A DNA stretch of 64,000 nt from Symbiodinium kawagutii (GCA_009767595.1 VSDK01010484.1:359560-423559), one strand, 5' to 3'; positions 33,000-43,569 are shown, numbered from the stretch's first letter. Notes: generated by a model from the sequence alone, not told the origin. Translations and numbers: made by a program.

Positions 33000-33590
33000 G
33001 GCAGCCTATCTGTCTAGCTATCTTTCTATCAGTGGATCAGTTTTCTTTCTGTCTGTCTGACTGTCTATCTATCTATCTATCTGATGATCTATTCGCTTAT
33101 CTATCTGCCTATGTACTTGTCTTTCTATCTACCTCACTATCTATCTCGTCATCTTTCTGTCTATGTATCTATCTATCTATCTACCTGTCCATCTATCTAT
33201 TTATCTATCTGCCTATCTATCTATTTGTCTATCTATCTACCGAATTATTTGTCTGATCATCTATGTGTCCATCTGTCTATCTTTCTGTCTTTCTACCTGA
33301 CTATCTATCTACTTTTCTATCTGACTATCGTTTCGTCTATCTATCTGTCTATCTATCGACCCATCTAGCCATCTGAATCTGGCTATCCAATTGTCTGTCT
33401 ATTCCATCTATCTATTCTAGCTATTCTATCTATCTATCTATCCATCTATCTATCCATCTATTCATCCATCGATGCATCTATGTATCTGACTATCCATCTA
33501 GCCACCCATCGATCTGACTATCGACTTGTCGATCTATCTGGCTACCTCTTTGTCTAGCCATCTTTCGTCTATCTATTCATTTACCTTCCA
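33000..33590. repeat. TCTA/TCTG microsatellite
   Basis: About 590 bp of imperfect (CTAT)n with CTGT variants. The Leu/Ser/Tyr-rich plus ORFs are repeat translation. Confidence 0.95.
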
Positions 33591-33599
33591 AATGTGCTT

Positions 33600-34500
33600 C
33601 GATCATGAAGTGTTTTGCATCTAGGTGTTTGGCCACTTTTGATAATTGGACCTTGCAAAGGTGTTCCGATCATCAAGTGTTTTGCTACTTTTGACCTGCA
33701 AATGTGCTTGGCGCGCAAGCGTTGTGCACATTTTGGCCACATAAATCACGAAAAGTGACGCGAAACGCAAGTGTTTTCCTACTTTTGTCTCCTGTGTTCA
33801 AAAAGTGTCAAAACGTGCTGTGTTTTGACACATTTGCTTCAAAATGTGCTTCTCGCCCTGGCCGCGTGCACTTTTTCGGACATGCAACTTTCAAAACTTG
33901 TTAAAAACCACGAGTTTTTGCGACTTCGGACGTGAGAATGTGCTTCGCGCGCAGGCGGCGTGCCAATTTTCATGATCATATGACATCTCCGAAAAGTGGC
34001 CCGAAACGCTAGTAAAATTGCAGTTTTTATTTTGGTACAAGATTTTATCTTAAAAATTTGCTTCGCGCGCAGGCAGCGTGCCAGTTTTGAGAATCATGAG
34101 TCATCAAAAGTGCTCCGAGCATGTAGTGTTTTTACGATTTTGACTTCCAAATGTGCTCGGCGCCTAGGTTTTTTAACGATTTTGAACGTGGAATCCTCTA
34201 AAAGTGCTCCGAGCATGCAGTGTCTTTACGATTTTGACTTCCAAATGTCCTTCGCGCCTAGGTTTTTGAACGATTTTGCAAGTTGCAACTTCCAAAAGTG
34301 CTCCGAACCTGACATGCTTTTACGATTTTGACTTCCAAACTGACATGTTTTTACGTTTTTGATTTCCAAATGTGCTTCGCGCCTAGGTTTTTTCACGATT
34401 TTGCGAGTTGCAACTTCCAAAGGTGCTCCGGAGCTGACATGTTTTTACGATTTTGACTTCCAAATGTGCTTCGCGCCTAGGTTTTTTCACGATTTTTGCA
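33600..34500. repeat. Degenerate tandem repeat, period about 94 bp
   Basis: Copies of TGCTTCGCGCCTAGG(T)n, ACGATTTTG, CAACTTCCAAA(A/G)GTGCTCCG and TTTTACGATTTTGACTTCC recur. The last two starts, 34373 and 34467, are 94 bp apart and nearly identical. Copies become more diverged towards 33600. Phe/Cys-rich ORFs here follow the repeat. Confidence 0.8.
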
Positions 34501-34985
34501 CACACCTTCCGCCACAGTGGTCCGCACCCGCCGCTTTAGCGAGGTACCCTTCTGGACCCTCATGATGCACAAAACCTTGCAAAACACAGCATTTCGCGAC
34601 TTTCCTAACATTTTGGCGCGCTCGCACTCTCATCTTTCCCACATCTCTTCTTTCTCACATCTGCATAGGCGATCTACCCTAGCTGAGTTGTCCATATTGT
34701 CGGAAGTTAGACTTCTAAACTTCCTTCGATAATTTGTATTTGTGCATCTATGATTACTTTTAAGCAGAATGATGATTCTGCGGTTGAATATATTGGTCAG
34801 CGGACTGAATAGGAACATCATCTTCATCGGCATCTACATTAATCTGCACCTTTCTGCAGTTACAGCATCCGTACGCTGTTGAGTTTTAGCAAGCTCCTCG
34901 TCAGCATTCCCAAGATTGCAAGATGTCGCATGTGTGTTTTCCCCCAAGAATCTCCTACCAGTGAAATTGTTTTACAGAAGCTATT
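34501..34985. other. No feature recognised
   Basis: 34500-34565 is GC-richer (CCGCACCCGCCGC) but without a convincing exon. The rest shows nothing. Confidence 0.35.
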
Positions 34986-35145
34986 TGGGTGTTTGTGACA
35001 AGAGGGGTATCCCCAAATCATCCATTGTAAATGATAAACCATGTAGTATTTAAATGAGATAATTAATATTAATATTACACATGATACATTACAAATGATA
35101 AACCATGTATCCAATCTCAAAAAAAAACCATCCATTTGTTTTGGG
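34986..35145. mobile_element. Rearranged family 1-like element
   Basis: GGTGTTTGTGACAAGAGGGG, TATCCCCAAATCATCC and twice AATGATAAACCATGTA, then CTCAAAAAAAAACCATCC. Termini are poorly kept. Confidence 0.45.
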
Positions 35146-35294
35146 CTCCTTGACTCATATCGAAGATGTAGAGCGTTGCAGCTGCCACCAGCTGTTGGAA
35201 CGGACGAGGCACTCAGAAATCAGAACCCCTGAGACGAACAAAAACCGTTGTCTGGGTGCATCCATCCACCGATTGCGACGCGGGAAATTTCCTT

Positions 35295-35678
35295 CTAAAT
35301 CCAGCAGTAGCCTGACTGCACTTCAAGAATGTTCATTCTCAGAAGTGGCATCAATGAGGCAAGAAATGTAAAGACCAACAGGTCGACAAGGTCCAAAATT
35401 AGGTAAAAAAAAGAGCTTTGTTTGCAATGCTGTTGGCTTTCACCATGCAGCTTCATGCGTTGAATACTTCGGGGCGCCAAACTCAGCAAAGCCACACTCA
35501 AATTAAAAGCTTCGAGTTCCAAGTTGTAGTTTGGGTCAGATTGTCTTATTCTGTTCGTAGTACTTGAGAGAATGCCTGTGGAAAACTCTTTGGAAGCGAT
35601 TTGTGCAGTAGAAAACCACATTGGCGGGTTGTGCAATGCTTTTGCTGCTTCCTGGAAACCCGAATCGTTCGTGATCAC
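35295..35678 (-). CDS. 127-codon AT-rich ORF, unrecognised
   Basis: Minus frame without stop: GFQEAAKALHNPPMWFSTAQ, DPNYNLELEAFNLSVALLSL, then a hydrophobic segment FFYLILDLVDLLVFTFLASL near residue 95-115, a possible membrane helix. No GC bias at third positions. Together with the ORF at 35746-36081 it may be a decayed mobile-element or gene copy. Confidence 0.35.
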   Translation of the reverse strand: MITNDSGFQEAAKALHNPPMWFSTAQIASKEFSTGILSSTTNRIRQSDPNYNLELEAFNLSVALLSLAPRSIQRMKLHGESQQHCKQSSFFYLILDLVDLLVFTFLASLMPLLRMNILEVQSGYCWI

Positions 35679-35745
35679 CCGTTTACTTGGGTGGCTTGAA
35701 AATACCTTGCTAAAAGTTTAATGACTTTAGTGACTATATGGTAAA

Positions 35746-36081
35746 TCAAACCAAGCCCAAGAACACTAAAAACCTAAGTTCGTAGTTGTAAGCCACCCAA
35801 ATCTTTAACCAACCTTTGTCCGTTGGGGTGAAGTAAAAGCCACCCAGTTGTGTATGCCAGAAGTATGTGCATGCTGGTTCTTTGTGGTCAGTCTCCAACA
35901 AAATTTCCAAACCAAGGTGATGCATCACCTTTGACACAAGGTGTCGCCGTTGAAACGGGCGCTGCCAAGGTGGTGACAGCTGTGAAGGAACCGACAGCAA
36001 GGGATTTCTCAAATCGGGAAGCCCAGAAAGAAATGGTTGCCGGTCGTTGGCGATGGTTATGAAGAAGGGGATAATTGCCAA
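35746..36081 (-). CDS. 111-codon AT-rich ORF, unrecognised
   Basis: Minus frame including KVMHHLGLEILLETDHKEPA, TYFWHTQLGGFYFTPTDKGW and LKIWVAYNYELRFLVFLGLV before TAG. Protein-like C-terminal half; the N-terminal third is Pro/Leu-rich and less convincing. Orientation is the same as the ORF at 35295. Confidence 0.35.
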   Translation of the reverse strand: MAIIPFFITIANDRQPFLSGLPDLRNPLLSVPSQLSPPWQRPFQRRHLVSKVMHHLGLEILLETDHKEPACTYFWHTQLGGFYFTPTDKGWLKIWVAYNYELRFLVFLGLV

Positions 36082-36099
36082 TAATAGGGGATATACCAG

Positions 36100-36160
36100 C
36101 TATCATAGATGGTTTACTAATAAATGGTCAATACTGGATGATTTGGGGGTACCAAACTAG
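36100..36160. mobile_element. Fragment of family 1 element
   Basis: GGTTTACTAATAAATGGTCA followed by GGATGATTTGGGGGTACC, the conserved interior of family 1. Confidence 0.55.
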
Positions 36161-36261
36161 TATTGGATGATATATCATAAATTCTGATTATATAACTGTA
36201 CCAAATCTATTCAACTATAAATTGTTAAATAACATTCTGATAAGCCACCACTGAGAAACAG

Positions 36262-36395
36262 CCACAAGTCCCAAGGTCTTCCACCATACGAAACGAACGT
36301 GACAGCTGTGTTTCAGCGTCCTGGACGCGTCAAGGCATCTCTGTGCGACTCCGTGCTGGGGCAGGTGCTGGACATGCGTTGGTGTTGTCAATTGT
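36262..36395. CDS. Coding-like island, strand undecided
   Basis: Plus: GLPPYETNVTAVFQRPGRVK, ASLCDSVLGQ to CAG|GTGCTG. Minus: HLPQHGVAQRCLDASRTLKH, SCHVRFVWWKTLGLVAV. Both are G/C-biased. Right flank is TTGATTAGGG-type. Confidence 0.4.
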
Positions 36396-36399
36396 GATG

Positions 36400-37440
36400 C
36401 TGGCGATCAACTAATTATCAGTTATTGTGGTGATTAAGGTTGATCATGCTTGAATACAGTTCGGATGGTTGACTAGGGTTGATTAGGGTTGATTATGGTT
36501 GATTCGGGTCCATTAGGGTTGATTGCGGTTGTTTGTCATTGTTGGTGATTCACAACATTGGTGTTCACTATCTTCAACATCATAATCAAAAAGAAATATC
36601 TTCAAAGAACACCATGACTCATACAAGCTGCTTGACCATCATAAGTCATAATGGTTCCGGATGAGTCATCACAAAGGAAAGCATGACTAATCCGTAGCCA
36701 TGATATGACCCATGAGCTTGACCTCAACCCGCGAACCACTCATGACTCATGACTCATAGCATCTTCCATAGCATCCATCTCTCTACGGCTGTGTCCACTG
36801 TGTGGTGACATTCGCCATGGTATAGAGATGTGTTATGCTTAGTTCACCTACCTGGGCTTTGACCAAACTAAAAAGGCTTATTTGCCATGGATATATACCA
36901 GGCAAGTAACCCCTGACCTGCAGCTCCAAGTTGAATGACTAACAGGCCCCATCTTTGTTGAATTGATCCAAGTGGATCATATACCAGTAGCCATGGCTTG
37001 TAAGTAAACTAGTGAGTATAATCAATAACCATCAATTAACCAATTATCAATCATCAATGATCAACAATAGCCATTGTTTGATAAATCAATGAATTTTCAT
37101 GGTCATTGATGGCTGATTTGATGGTTTTTAAATCATGGTTTATGGGGCCATGGTTTATTAATGGTTGATTGTTCATCAATCTTCCATCAATCAACCGTGA
37201 ATCAGCCATCAATCAAACATCCACATTCAGCAATCAACATTACTATACAACCTTTAAAAACCAATAAACCGCCGTAAATAAGCACTAAGATTAATCCATT
37301 GACTGCCATCAACATAACAATTGATGACCATAAACTTCACCACTGTAAATCAACTTCGACAAGTTGACCACTACACATCAATAACCATCAATAAGCATAC
37401 ATCGACCAATAATCCACCAGAACTTAACTATGAACAACCA
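36400..37440. repeat. Degenerate GGTTGATTAGG, then ACCATCAAT words
   Basis: 36460-36545 is near-tandem TTGATTAGGGTTGATTA(T/G)GG. 36650-36780 has ATGACTCATGACTCAT. 37010-37440 is CAATCAACC / ACCATCAA-type. No gene. Confidence 0.5.
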
Positions 37441-37594
37441 TACCTATCATCTGGTTTCACCACTCCCTGTAGCTCTTCAGCTCCCCCTTTAAAGGGATTT
37501 AGGGATACCCCTGGCTCCTTAGCTCCCTGAGAATCACCAGCTAAATACACCTAGTACTATTTGGTGATGGGGCACTCCTGGTAGCTCGGAACCG

Positions 37595-37652
37595 NNNNNN
37601 NNNNNNNNNNNNNNNNNNNNNNNNNNNNNNNNNNNNNNNNNNNNNNNNNNNN
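37595..37652. other. Assembly gap (58 N)
   Basis: Run of N between ACCG and a (CT)n run. The sequence to its right (37653-37800) is GC-rich, but no reading frame can be trusted across the gap. Confidence 0.99.
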
Positions 37653-37904
37653 CTCTCTCTCTTTAAAGGCTCTTAAAAAGGCGGCCCTGGGGCCCTGGGT
37701 GCTCCGAACCGCTCCCCCTTGGCGCACCTGTGGTTGTTGTGCTGCTAGTCTCTGAGACCTTGGAACGCAGTTCTGGGGAAGGCCAGTGGATGGGTATGCA
37801 ATGGCTGGTCTCAAGTTATAGGGCTACCCCCAGGTTTCATCCAGTTGTACTATCAGTTTCTAAATCAAGTGATATAATTAAGTATAATTCATAGTTATAG
37901 TTGC

Positions 37905-37997
37905 AATGACTTGGTACCCCCAAATCATCCAGTTTATTAATTGTTCCGTAGCGATAAACCGTGCATTTTTAGGTCCCCGATGGCTTGAGAAACCACC
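37905..37997. mobile_element. Family 1 element, left end missing
   Basis: TGGTACCCCCAAATCATCC, a GATAAACCGTGCATTTTTAGG interior and the terminus GGCTTGAGAAACCACC. Confidence 0.7.
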
Positions 37998-38029
37998 ATA
38001 TGGGGATAGTCAATATCCAGCAATCATAG

Positions 38030-38400
38030 AGATCTGGCAGTGGGGATAACCAGCAACAACATGGGTATCACTAGTAGGTATGGGGATGGGTCAAAGCTTT
38101 GACCAACGAGCAAATGGTGACTTCTAGCTGGCGAATGCTTAATCATAGGGGATAATAACCAACAATAATCAGGCATGTATACCAACTAATGGGTTATTAT
38201 CCCCTATGATTTTTGTTGGTTATCATACCCTATGATTTTTGTTGTTTATTATCCCCTATGATTGACCATGGCTGTTATAACCAACATGGCGAGCTGGGTC
38301 ATAGCTTTCCCCAACAGCCATGGGTCACGTAACTCATCCCAAGAGCTCGACGAACAGTAACGTTTTTGTTGTGGGGATGTGAGCAGCCAGGGGTAGGCCA
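38030..38400. mobile_element. Inverted and direct copies of ATCCCCTATGATT (family 2-related)
   Basis: AATCATAGGGGATAATAACC at 38142 is followed by three direct copies of TTATCCCCTATGATTTTTG-like sequence at 38190-38265. GATGGGTCAAAGCTTTGACC is at 38086. These words also occur inside family 2 elements. Confidence 0.5.
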
Positions 38401-39030
38401 TACATGGATGGTTATAATTGATGGCTAAACTATGCTAATAATAAATCTTATGGCCATGTTAATAATCATAATCCAGTATGATATGTTAATAATCCAGTAT
38501 GTTATAGCCATTCATGTTAATAATCTTAGTGATAGTTGTCTAATGGACAACATTGGATCACTAATGGCTTTGGCTAATATTGAGTGGTGCTCAAATGATG
38601 GTTCACTGATTTATGGCTTCTTGGCGTTAATCAATGGATTGATGGCTCTCCAACGGTTTACTAATGGCTGAGAATGGTAAAGATCATCTAAGCATCTAAT
38701 GATAATGATGATGGTCCACAATGATGGTTCATAGTGAGTTGTAATGCCAATAAAGCCGTGGTCTACCCTGATTAGCCTGGCTGCTAACAAGGGTAACAAT
38801 GATGGTTTGTAAGTTTGCTGGTCAATACTTGGAGCTTTGTATTAAGGCACCCCTGATTTGATGGCAAATCAAAAGCTATGTGCGGTTGAACTCGAGGGGA
38901 ATTCTTGATTTTGTTCTCTACCGTTAATGATTTTGCTGGTGATTAATAATGAAAACAGTGATGACTCACTTTGGAAATAAAAGGTGAGTCATGGTTTTGC
39001 TGCTTAACAATGATGACTGATGCTGCTTGA
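38401..39030. repeat. TGATGG / GTTAATAAT words, no gene
   Basis: 38430-38530 repeats GTTAATAAT(C/A)ATA. 38590-39020 is TGATGG-type. ORFs are weak. Confidence 0.45.
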
Positions 39031-39033
39031 TAG

Positions 39034-39501
39034 TTGACGATGAAGTGTGAACTTGCCAGTAAACTTGCCAATGACAATTGGTACATCAACCATGCATGGG
39101 TATTGACTTACTACATAGCCTTGGGGGGTTGTTGCTTAACTTTTGATCAACTTTATTATCCTTTTTTTCCCGATCCTTTTTATCCACCACTTCCTCCTTA
39201 CATGTTCCATCGCATTTCCCGTGGATCTGAATTTTCATCTCAATTACGGTCGATCGATGTCATACAACACATGGGAAGTCATCGAGACTGTCAAATCTCC
39301 AAGTTCAAACGCCGGGACGGGGCCCTTCTGATTCCTTCTTGTGAAACTATGTTGAAGACAACTCATCATGGAAATCCGACTTCGATGAGATGGATAGACG
39401 GATATACGTCAAAACTTGCAATCTTTAGCAATGGATGGCAGTTGCAGGCCATGGATGTCGCAACAAAAATCACGTCCAAAGGTCAAAAAAAACCTAGATA
39501 G
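39034..39501 (+). CDS. 155-codon ORF, doubtful
   Basis: Long for AT-rich DNA. Includes LYYPFFPDPFYPPLPPYMFH and RRDGALLIPSCETMLKTTHH. A second plus frame (39143-39331) starts with a hydrophobic stretch, INFIILFFPILFIHHFLLTC, and ends WEVIETVKSPSSNAGTGPF. Neither has codon bias or a known motif, so one may be relic coding sequence. Confidence 0.25.
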   Translation: MTMKCELASKLANDNWYINHAWVLTYYIALGGCCLTFDQLYYPFFPDPFYPPLPPYMFHRISRGSEFSSQLRSIDVIQHMGSHRDCQISKFKRRDGALLIPSCETMLKTTHHGNPTSMRWIDGYTSKLAIFSNGWQLQAMDVATKITSKGQKKPR

Positions 39502-39679
39502 AGATCAACAATCCGCAATAATCACCAGCACCGCCTCAAAGCCTCAAAACAACATAACCAATCAACAAACAAATCCAGCAGCAAACCAACAAACGCAGTA
39601 ACCAATCAAATCAACCATCCAACCAACCATCCAAATGAACAATCCCATCAACCACCCCAGTTCTCTTGTGCCTATTGGT

Positions 39680-39895
39680 ATTGGTTGCTTCACCAGGCGA
39701 GGTACAGTACTCGAAGTGCTCGAGATCGTTGAAGAGCTGGAGAAAGACGTGGTGATGGAGGCGGTGGTGGTGCTGTTGCTGACCTGGGGCTGGCAGTGAT
39801 AGCAGAGGTGAGCGAGCTGACCATGTTTCACTGCCAAGAAACCATGAATTTGTGTTGCTGCCAAGATGGCTATGCTGAGGGGTGGATGGTTTGAT
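39680..39895. CDS. Coding-like island, several frames
   Basis: Plus after TTCACCAG|G: RGTVLEVLEIVEELEKDVVM, EAVVVLLLTWGWQ; another plus frame ADLGLAVIAEVSELTMFHCQ. Minus: HCQPQVSNSTTTASITTSFS, SSSTISSTSSTV, Ser/Thr-rich like the minus-strand exon at 42197. The flanks change from A/C-rich to TGG-type here. I favour minus by analogy. Confidence 0.4.
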
Positions 39896-39959
39896 GTAAT
39901 CCTTACTTGTGGTGACATGATATTTGTGGTGACATAGCTTTGCCACGGATCGTTAAGCT

Positions 39960-41200
39960 ATGGCTCGTGAAATCATGAGGCTCCAAACATGTTGGAATCT
40001 AAAGTACCACCGTCCCATCTACGACTATGTTGGAACCCTGGTGGGAAAGCAAACCAGTGCGTGCTTCTGTCTGTTGGACAGATTCGCACGATGACTGTTT
40101 TTATGACACAACTAGCCGTATCACCCTGCTGGAAACGGTATGCTGGGACTGTTGGAATGGTGGTTTAACATCTGTTGATGCCACAATGAATACTTAGCCA
40201 CTACGACAAGGGTGACCGTGGTGATGTTCTGTGAGTGTTCATACAGTAGATGGTATGTGGTTCCCTATTCAGACCAATCAAAGTGCATTGGTTCAAGTAG
40301 TCACTACGGTCCATCAGGGTGTTTTGCGAAAACACCCTTTCTGAATGAGGACAAGTAGCATCGTTCTGGAATGGTTTCCCCTATAGCATCATATCTAGCG
40401 AGGTTGTTATGAGGTCTTTGCAATTTACCCGGTATACCTTCTGAAAACCATGGTTATACGAGTTCATGGCATGTTCATGAAATGACCCCCATCTAGGAAG
40501 TGGATTCCAGGCATCCATCATTGATGTTGAAACCAACCCGTGGGGCGATCACCATTGTTTTTGATGGAATCATCTGTATATACACGTGATCTTCGCAAGG
40601 AATCATACGTGCAACAAATAACCATCAATGTGCTGTCTCTTACGTCTAATGTGATCACCCGAGCCACCAAAACACCCGTTCATGGTGGTGATTTTACGAC
40701 TATTGGATAAACACCTCAACTCAATAGCTTCTACATTGTGGGATGATGCTTTCGAAATTTTGACTCAACCATTTGTTCAACTAAGTCGCCATCCATGGAT
40801 TTTTTTGATAGATGAAATATCTACCAAAATCATTCGAGTGATCTGTCAACTGACCTTTCTTGGGGGTCACTGGAAGATAAACTAAACAAGCACCAATCAT
40901 AGTTTCCGCTCCAGTTCGATACGAAGTAAAGGATACCGGTGATGCTGGGCATGTCAAGCCATGACTCCCCTGATGGCGATAGGACCTACATGGCATGCCT
41001 CCACAGAGATTTTGGTCCTTGGAGGTCGTTAAATGCGCCATGGTCAAGCTTGGATGCGCAATTGATGTTATAGCCATGGCTGTGAACCGTAAAAAGTAAG
41101 TAAACAAACCACTATGACAACTGTTAGTTCCCCGTGTTAATTGGATGCGCATCCACATACTTCAGCTGATGGTTTGACGTGACCAGCTTGCGGACTCGAA
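39960..41200. other. No supported gene
   Basis: Unique sequence with a 125-codon minus ORF at 40781-41158 and a plus ORF at 40682-40885, both without codon bias or motif. Confidence 0.35.
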
Positions 41201-41269
41201 TGGTCAGCCACAAGCAGAATGAACCAAATAAAAAAGCCTCCCAGGGATCACTGCTGAACTGGAACCTGG

Positions 41270-41560
41270 AGAGCGCGTCAGATTAGTCTCTCCACCGACA
41301 GCTCAAGGTTTCGCCAGAGGCCTTCCACCTTCTGGGCTCCTGTCAACACTGATGTACCGAGAGGCGTGCCGCACCTGATGCGCCAGGACCCGACTAGGCA
41401 CCCTCTTGCAGGGTCCCCAGCATTTTCTCAATCCATGCTGTCACAAACACCCGGTCCCTCTGCAGCGCGCCCGGGTAACCGGAAGGCGCTGTGTCACAAA
41501 CACCTGTCAATGTCCGTCTCCAGCGAAGGTTGCTTTGTGGGTGGTGATTTGAAAGGCGGT
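41270..41560 (-). other. GC-rich coding-like stretch downstream of a stop
   Basis: Minus frames contain QKVEGLWRNLELSVERLI, FVTAWIEKMLGTLQEGA and VRHASRYISVDRSPEGGRPL in different frames. The word TGTCACAAACACC occurs twice (41449, 41491). It may be 3' sequence, a second gene end, or broken coding sequence. Confidence 0.35.
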
Positions 41561-41563
41561 TTG

Positions 41564-42094
41564 CTACCTGGCACCTGAGTCGTGGTGCATCTGCTTTGGC
41601 GATGGCGCCGCTATTGAGTCTCCCACTGCTGGAGGCTTGGGAGGCGGAGGCTTTGTGCCCACCTGAGTCGTTGCTGAACAGTCGTTTGGAAGGACCATCT
41701 GAATTGGCATGATCGAAGCATCAAAACCTGCCATGGGTTTTATCACTGCAGAGGGATCAGGCTCACGGGCCTGTGCGCCGCGCCTGACGCTTGGGTGGGC
41801 ATGGAATCGGCGGTTCTTTGACCTTCTGCAGGCGAAAGTGTGTGTACTGCCCTGGAAAGTGCTCCGGAGGTGCTTTGTAGCGCAGCTTCGGCAGGCGAAC
41901 CGTAGTCCTGACCGAAGGTAGCACTGCGCTGGGAAAGGCTCCTCCGTAGAAAAGGTATCAGTTTCTTCGGTGTTCCCCTCTTTCCTGTCAGAACTGATTC
42001 CTCTTTCAGGCATCCTGAAAGAGTCGCCTGGCTTCATGGTGGAGATCGCTGTCATCGGCTCTCGGCAAATGTTGAGCTCCTCTTGACCAGCAAC
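41564..42094 (-). CDS. Last exon of a minus-strand gene
   Basis: 176 codons and TAG after GTTGAAG|G. The peptide includes VAGQEELNICREPMTAIST, ERGISSDRKEGNTEETDTFS, RSGLRFACRSCATKHLRSTF, and a Pro-rich tail near GTKPPPPKPPAVGDS. Phase 0 entry joins exactly to the Ser/Thr exon at 42197, across a 102-nt intron. The many Arg, Ser and Pro residues suggest a disordered C-terminus. No domain is recognised. Confidence 0.65.
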   Translation of the reverse strand, partial: VAGQEELNICREPMTAISTMKPGDSFRMPERGISSDRKEGNTEETDTFSTEEPFPAQCYLRSGLRFACRSCATKHLRSTFQGSTHTFACRRSKNRRFHAHPSVRRGAQAREPDPSAVIKPMAGFDASIMPIQMVLPNDCSATTQVGTKPPPPKPPAVGDSIAAPSPKQMHHDSGAR

Positions 42095-42123
42095 CTTCAA
42101 CGGCCAAGTGATTCATCCGTCGC

Positions 42124-42147
42124 ACCCAGCCTAACCTAACCTAACCA
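42124..42147. repeat. Short CCTAA repeat
   Basis: Four copies of CCTAA (GCCTAACCTAACCTAACC) inside the short intron. It is telomere-like in sequence but far too short and internal to be a telomere. Confidence 0.6.
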
Positions 42148-42196
42148 ATCCCAACCCCCAACCCATCCACCCTCCATTCCATGCAGTTCCAGTCAC

Positions 42197-42432
42197 TGTG
42201 CTGCTGGAGCTGGTGCTACTGGAGGTGGCGCTGCTGGTGGAGCTGCTGGTGCCCATGGTGCTGGTGGCCGTGGTGCTGCTGGTGCCGCTGGTGCTGGTGG
42301 AGCTGCTGGTGGCCGAGGACACGGTGCTGCTGGACGTGGTCACCGAGGTCGCGGTGGCTGTGCTACTGGAGGTGGTCACCGTGGTGTCCGTGGAGGAGGT
42401 CGTGGTGGCCTCGGAACTCGCGGCGCTTCGGC
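42197..42432 (-). CDS. Ser/Thr-rich exon
   Basis: Minus frame SSEATTTSSTDTTVTTSSST, ATATSVTTSSSTVSSATSSS and so on, leaving at AGCACA|GTGACT. Nearly every codon ends in C or G (ACC, AGC, TCC, GCC), whereas the plus frames (Val/Leu-rich, Gly/Ala-rich) lack this bias. Such stretches are usually O-glycosylated stalks or disordered linkers. The upstream edge is uncertain; the frame stays open to about 42487. Confidence 0.65.
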
Positions 42433-42899
42433 AACCGCTTGGGGGGTGGTGCCGTGGCGAAGGGTGGGGCCCTGGTGGGGAGATCATGGTGAAACTCAGG
42501 GAGGTGCTCAGAAGTGGCGAAGTCCTGTGTTTGATGGTTCAGTAGTGCGTTGGTAGTATGGTGTGATTCTTGGTGAAGAGTGGCTAGGACCGATTGGACT
42601 TGCGTCAAATTCATTGTTAACGAATGGCTGAGAATAGTTGAATATTGCTCAATCAATGCTAACAAACTGGTTAATGATATTGTTCAATTAACTGTTGCCA
42701 CTGGTAAATACTGGCTCCAAACTAATGATGGTCAATGACGATCAGTACGGCTTGTTCATTGCTGTGAACAGCCAAGAAAAAATAAACATAAACTCGTCAG
42801 AGATATACTCACAATGAAAGATATTGTTACCTCAAGAGTTAGATTCAAATCTAAACCTACGAAGAGGGTAAGTATATGTAAGTACGTAAGTTCATTAAT

Positions 42900-43130
42900 T
42901 TCACCTTGTTAATTGTACCCTCAGAAGTAGGGAGTTTTCCCAAAACTGGTGTTTTCCATGATTCATTGCAAGCCATCACCAACCACCAGTAAGCTACAAA
43001 CTCAGGCTGAGTTCTTCGCGGACAGCAGCCGATGCCGATATTGCAAACTGGTGCAGCCCAGGGTTGGTTGCATCCACCACTCCGGTGACAAGAGACATCG
43101 GCCCAAACATCGTTAAACATCGTTAACCAT
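42900..43130 (-). CDS. Coding-like island in the same gene region
   Basis: Minus frame FGPMSLVTGVVDATNPGLHQ, FAISASAAVREELSLSL to a stop, with possible GT donors inside (GCT|GTCCGC). Plus alternative: TQAEFFADSSRCRYCKLVQP with zinc-like Cys. Minus preferred because the neighbouring exons are minus. Confidence 0.4.
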
Positions 43131-43468
43131 ATTGGTTTGTCCAGGGCGGTATCTACAGCAATCATACATGCTAATAGCCATTGTCAACAGACCAGTGGCT
43201 TGGGGGATCACCATTTTTGGACAAACTCAAGTCATTGTTGATGATGTGGCTCATTCTTAGCAAAAACTTGTTCATGTTTAATGACCGCTATCGAATAATG
43301 CTAAACAACACAGAAAATGGTTGTTTCTGTTAATTAAGCATTATGTACAATTAACATCCGCAAACAAACCACCAACCATCAATTCTCCATCACCATCAAT
43401 GGACCATTCTTCACCAATTCACCGGTTGATTCATCGCGCGTTGACATGTGCAGCTTGCCACATTTCAC

Positions 43469-43555
43469 CTCAACAGCTGCATCGCCGAGGAACGCCAGGC
43501 ACACAAACACAGGCGCATTGCACCGTTTCGCAACCAGCACCTGGGAGGAGCGCAC
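43469..43555 (-). CDS. Exon of the minus-strand gene
   Basis: 29 codons, phase 0 at both ends: VRSSQVLVAKRCNAPVFVCL, AFLGDAAVE. About three quarters of third positions are G/C. The acceptor follows CCCCCCACATGTTTGCC, a pyrimidine-rich tract, at TTGGAG|G. The donor is GTTGAG|GTGAAA. Left flank is ACCATCA-type and right flank GATGATAG/TGGTGG-type. Confidence 0.6.
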
Positions 43556-43569
43556 CTCCAAGGCAAACA

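Noticed and set aside
33032..33368. Leu/Ser/Tyr-rich plus ORFs
   Set aside because: Translations of the CTAT microsatellite.
42124..42147. Telomere
   Set aside because: Only four CCTAA units inside a gene.
42181..42545. Val/Leu-rich and Trp/Cys-rich plus ORFs
   Set aside because: Antisense of the Ser/Thr-rich exon; the minus codons are almost all C/G-ending and these are not.
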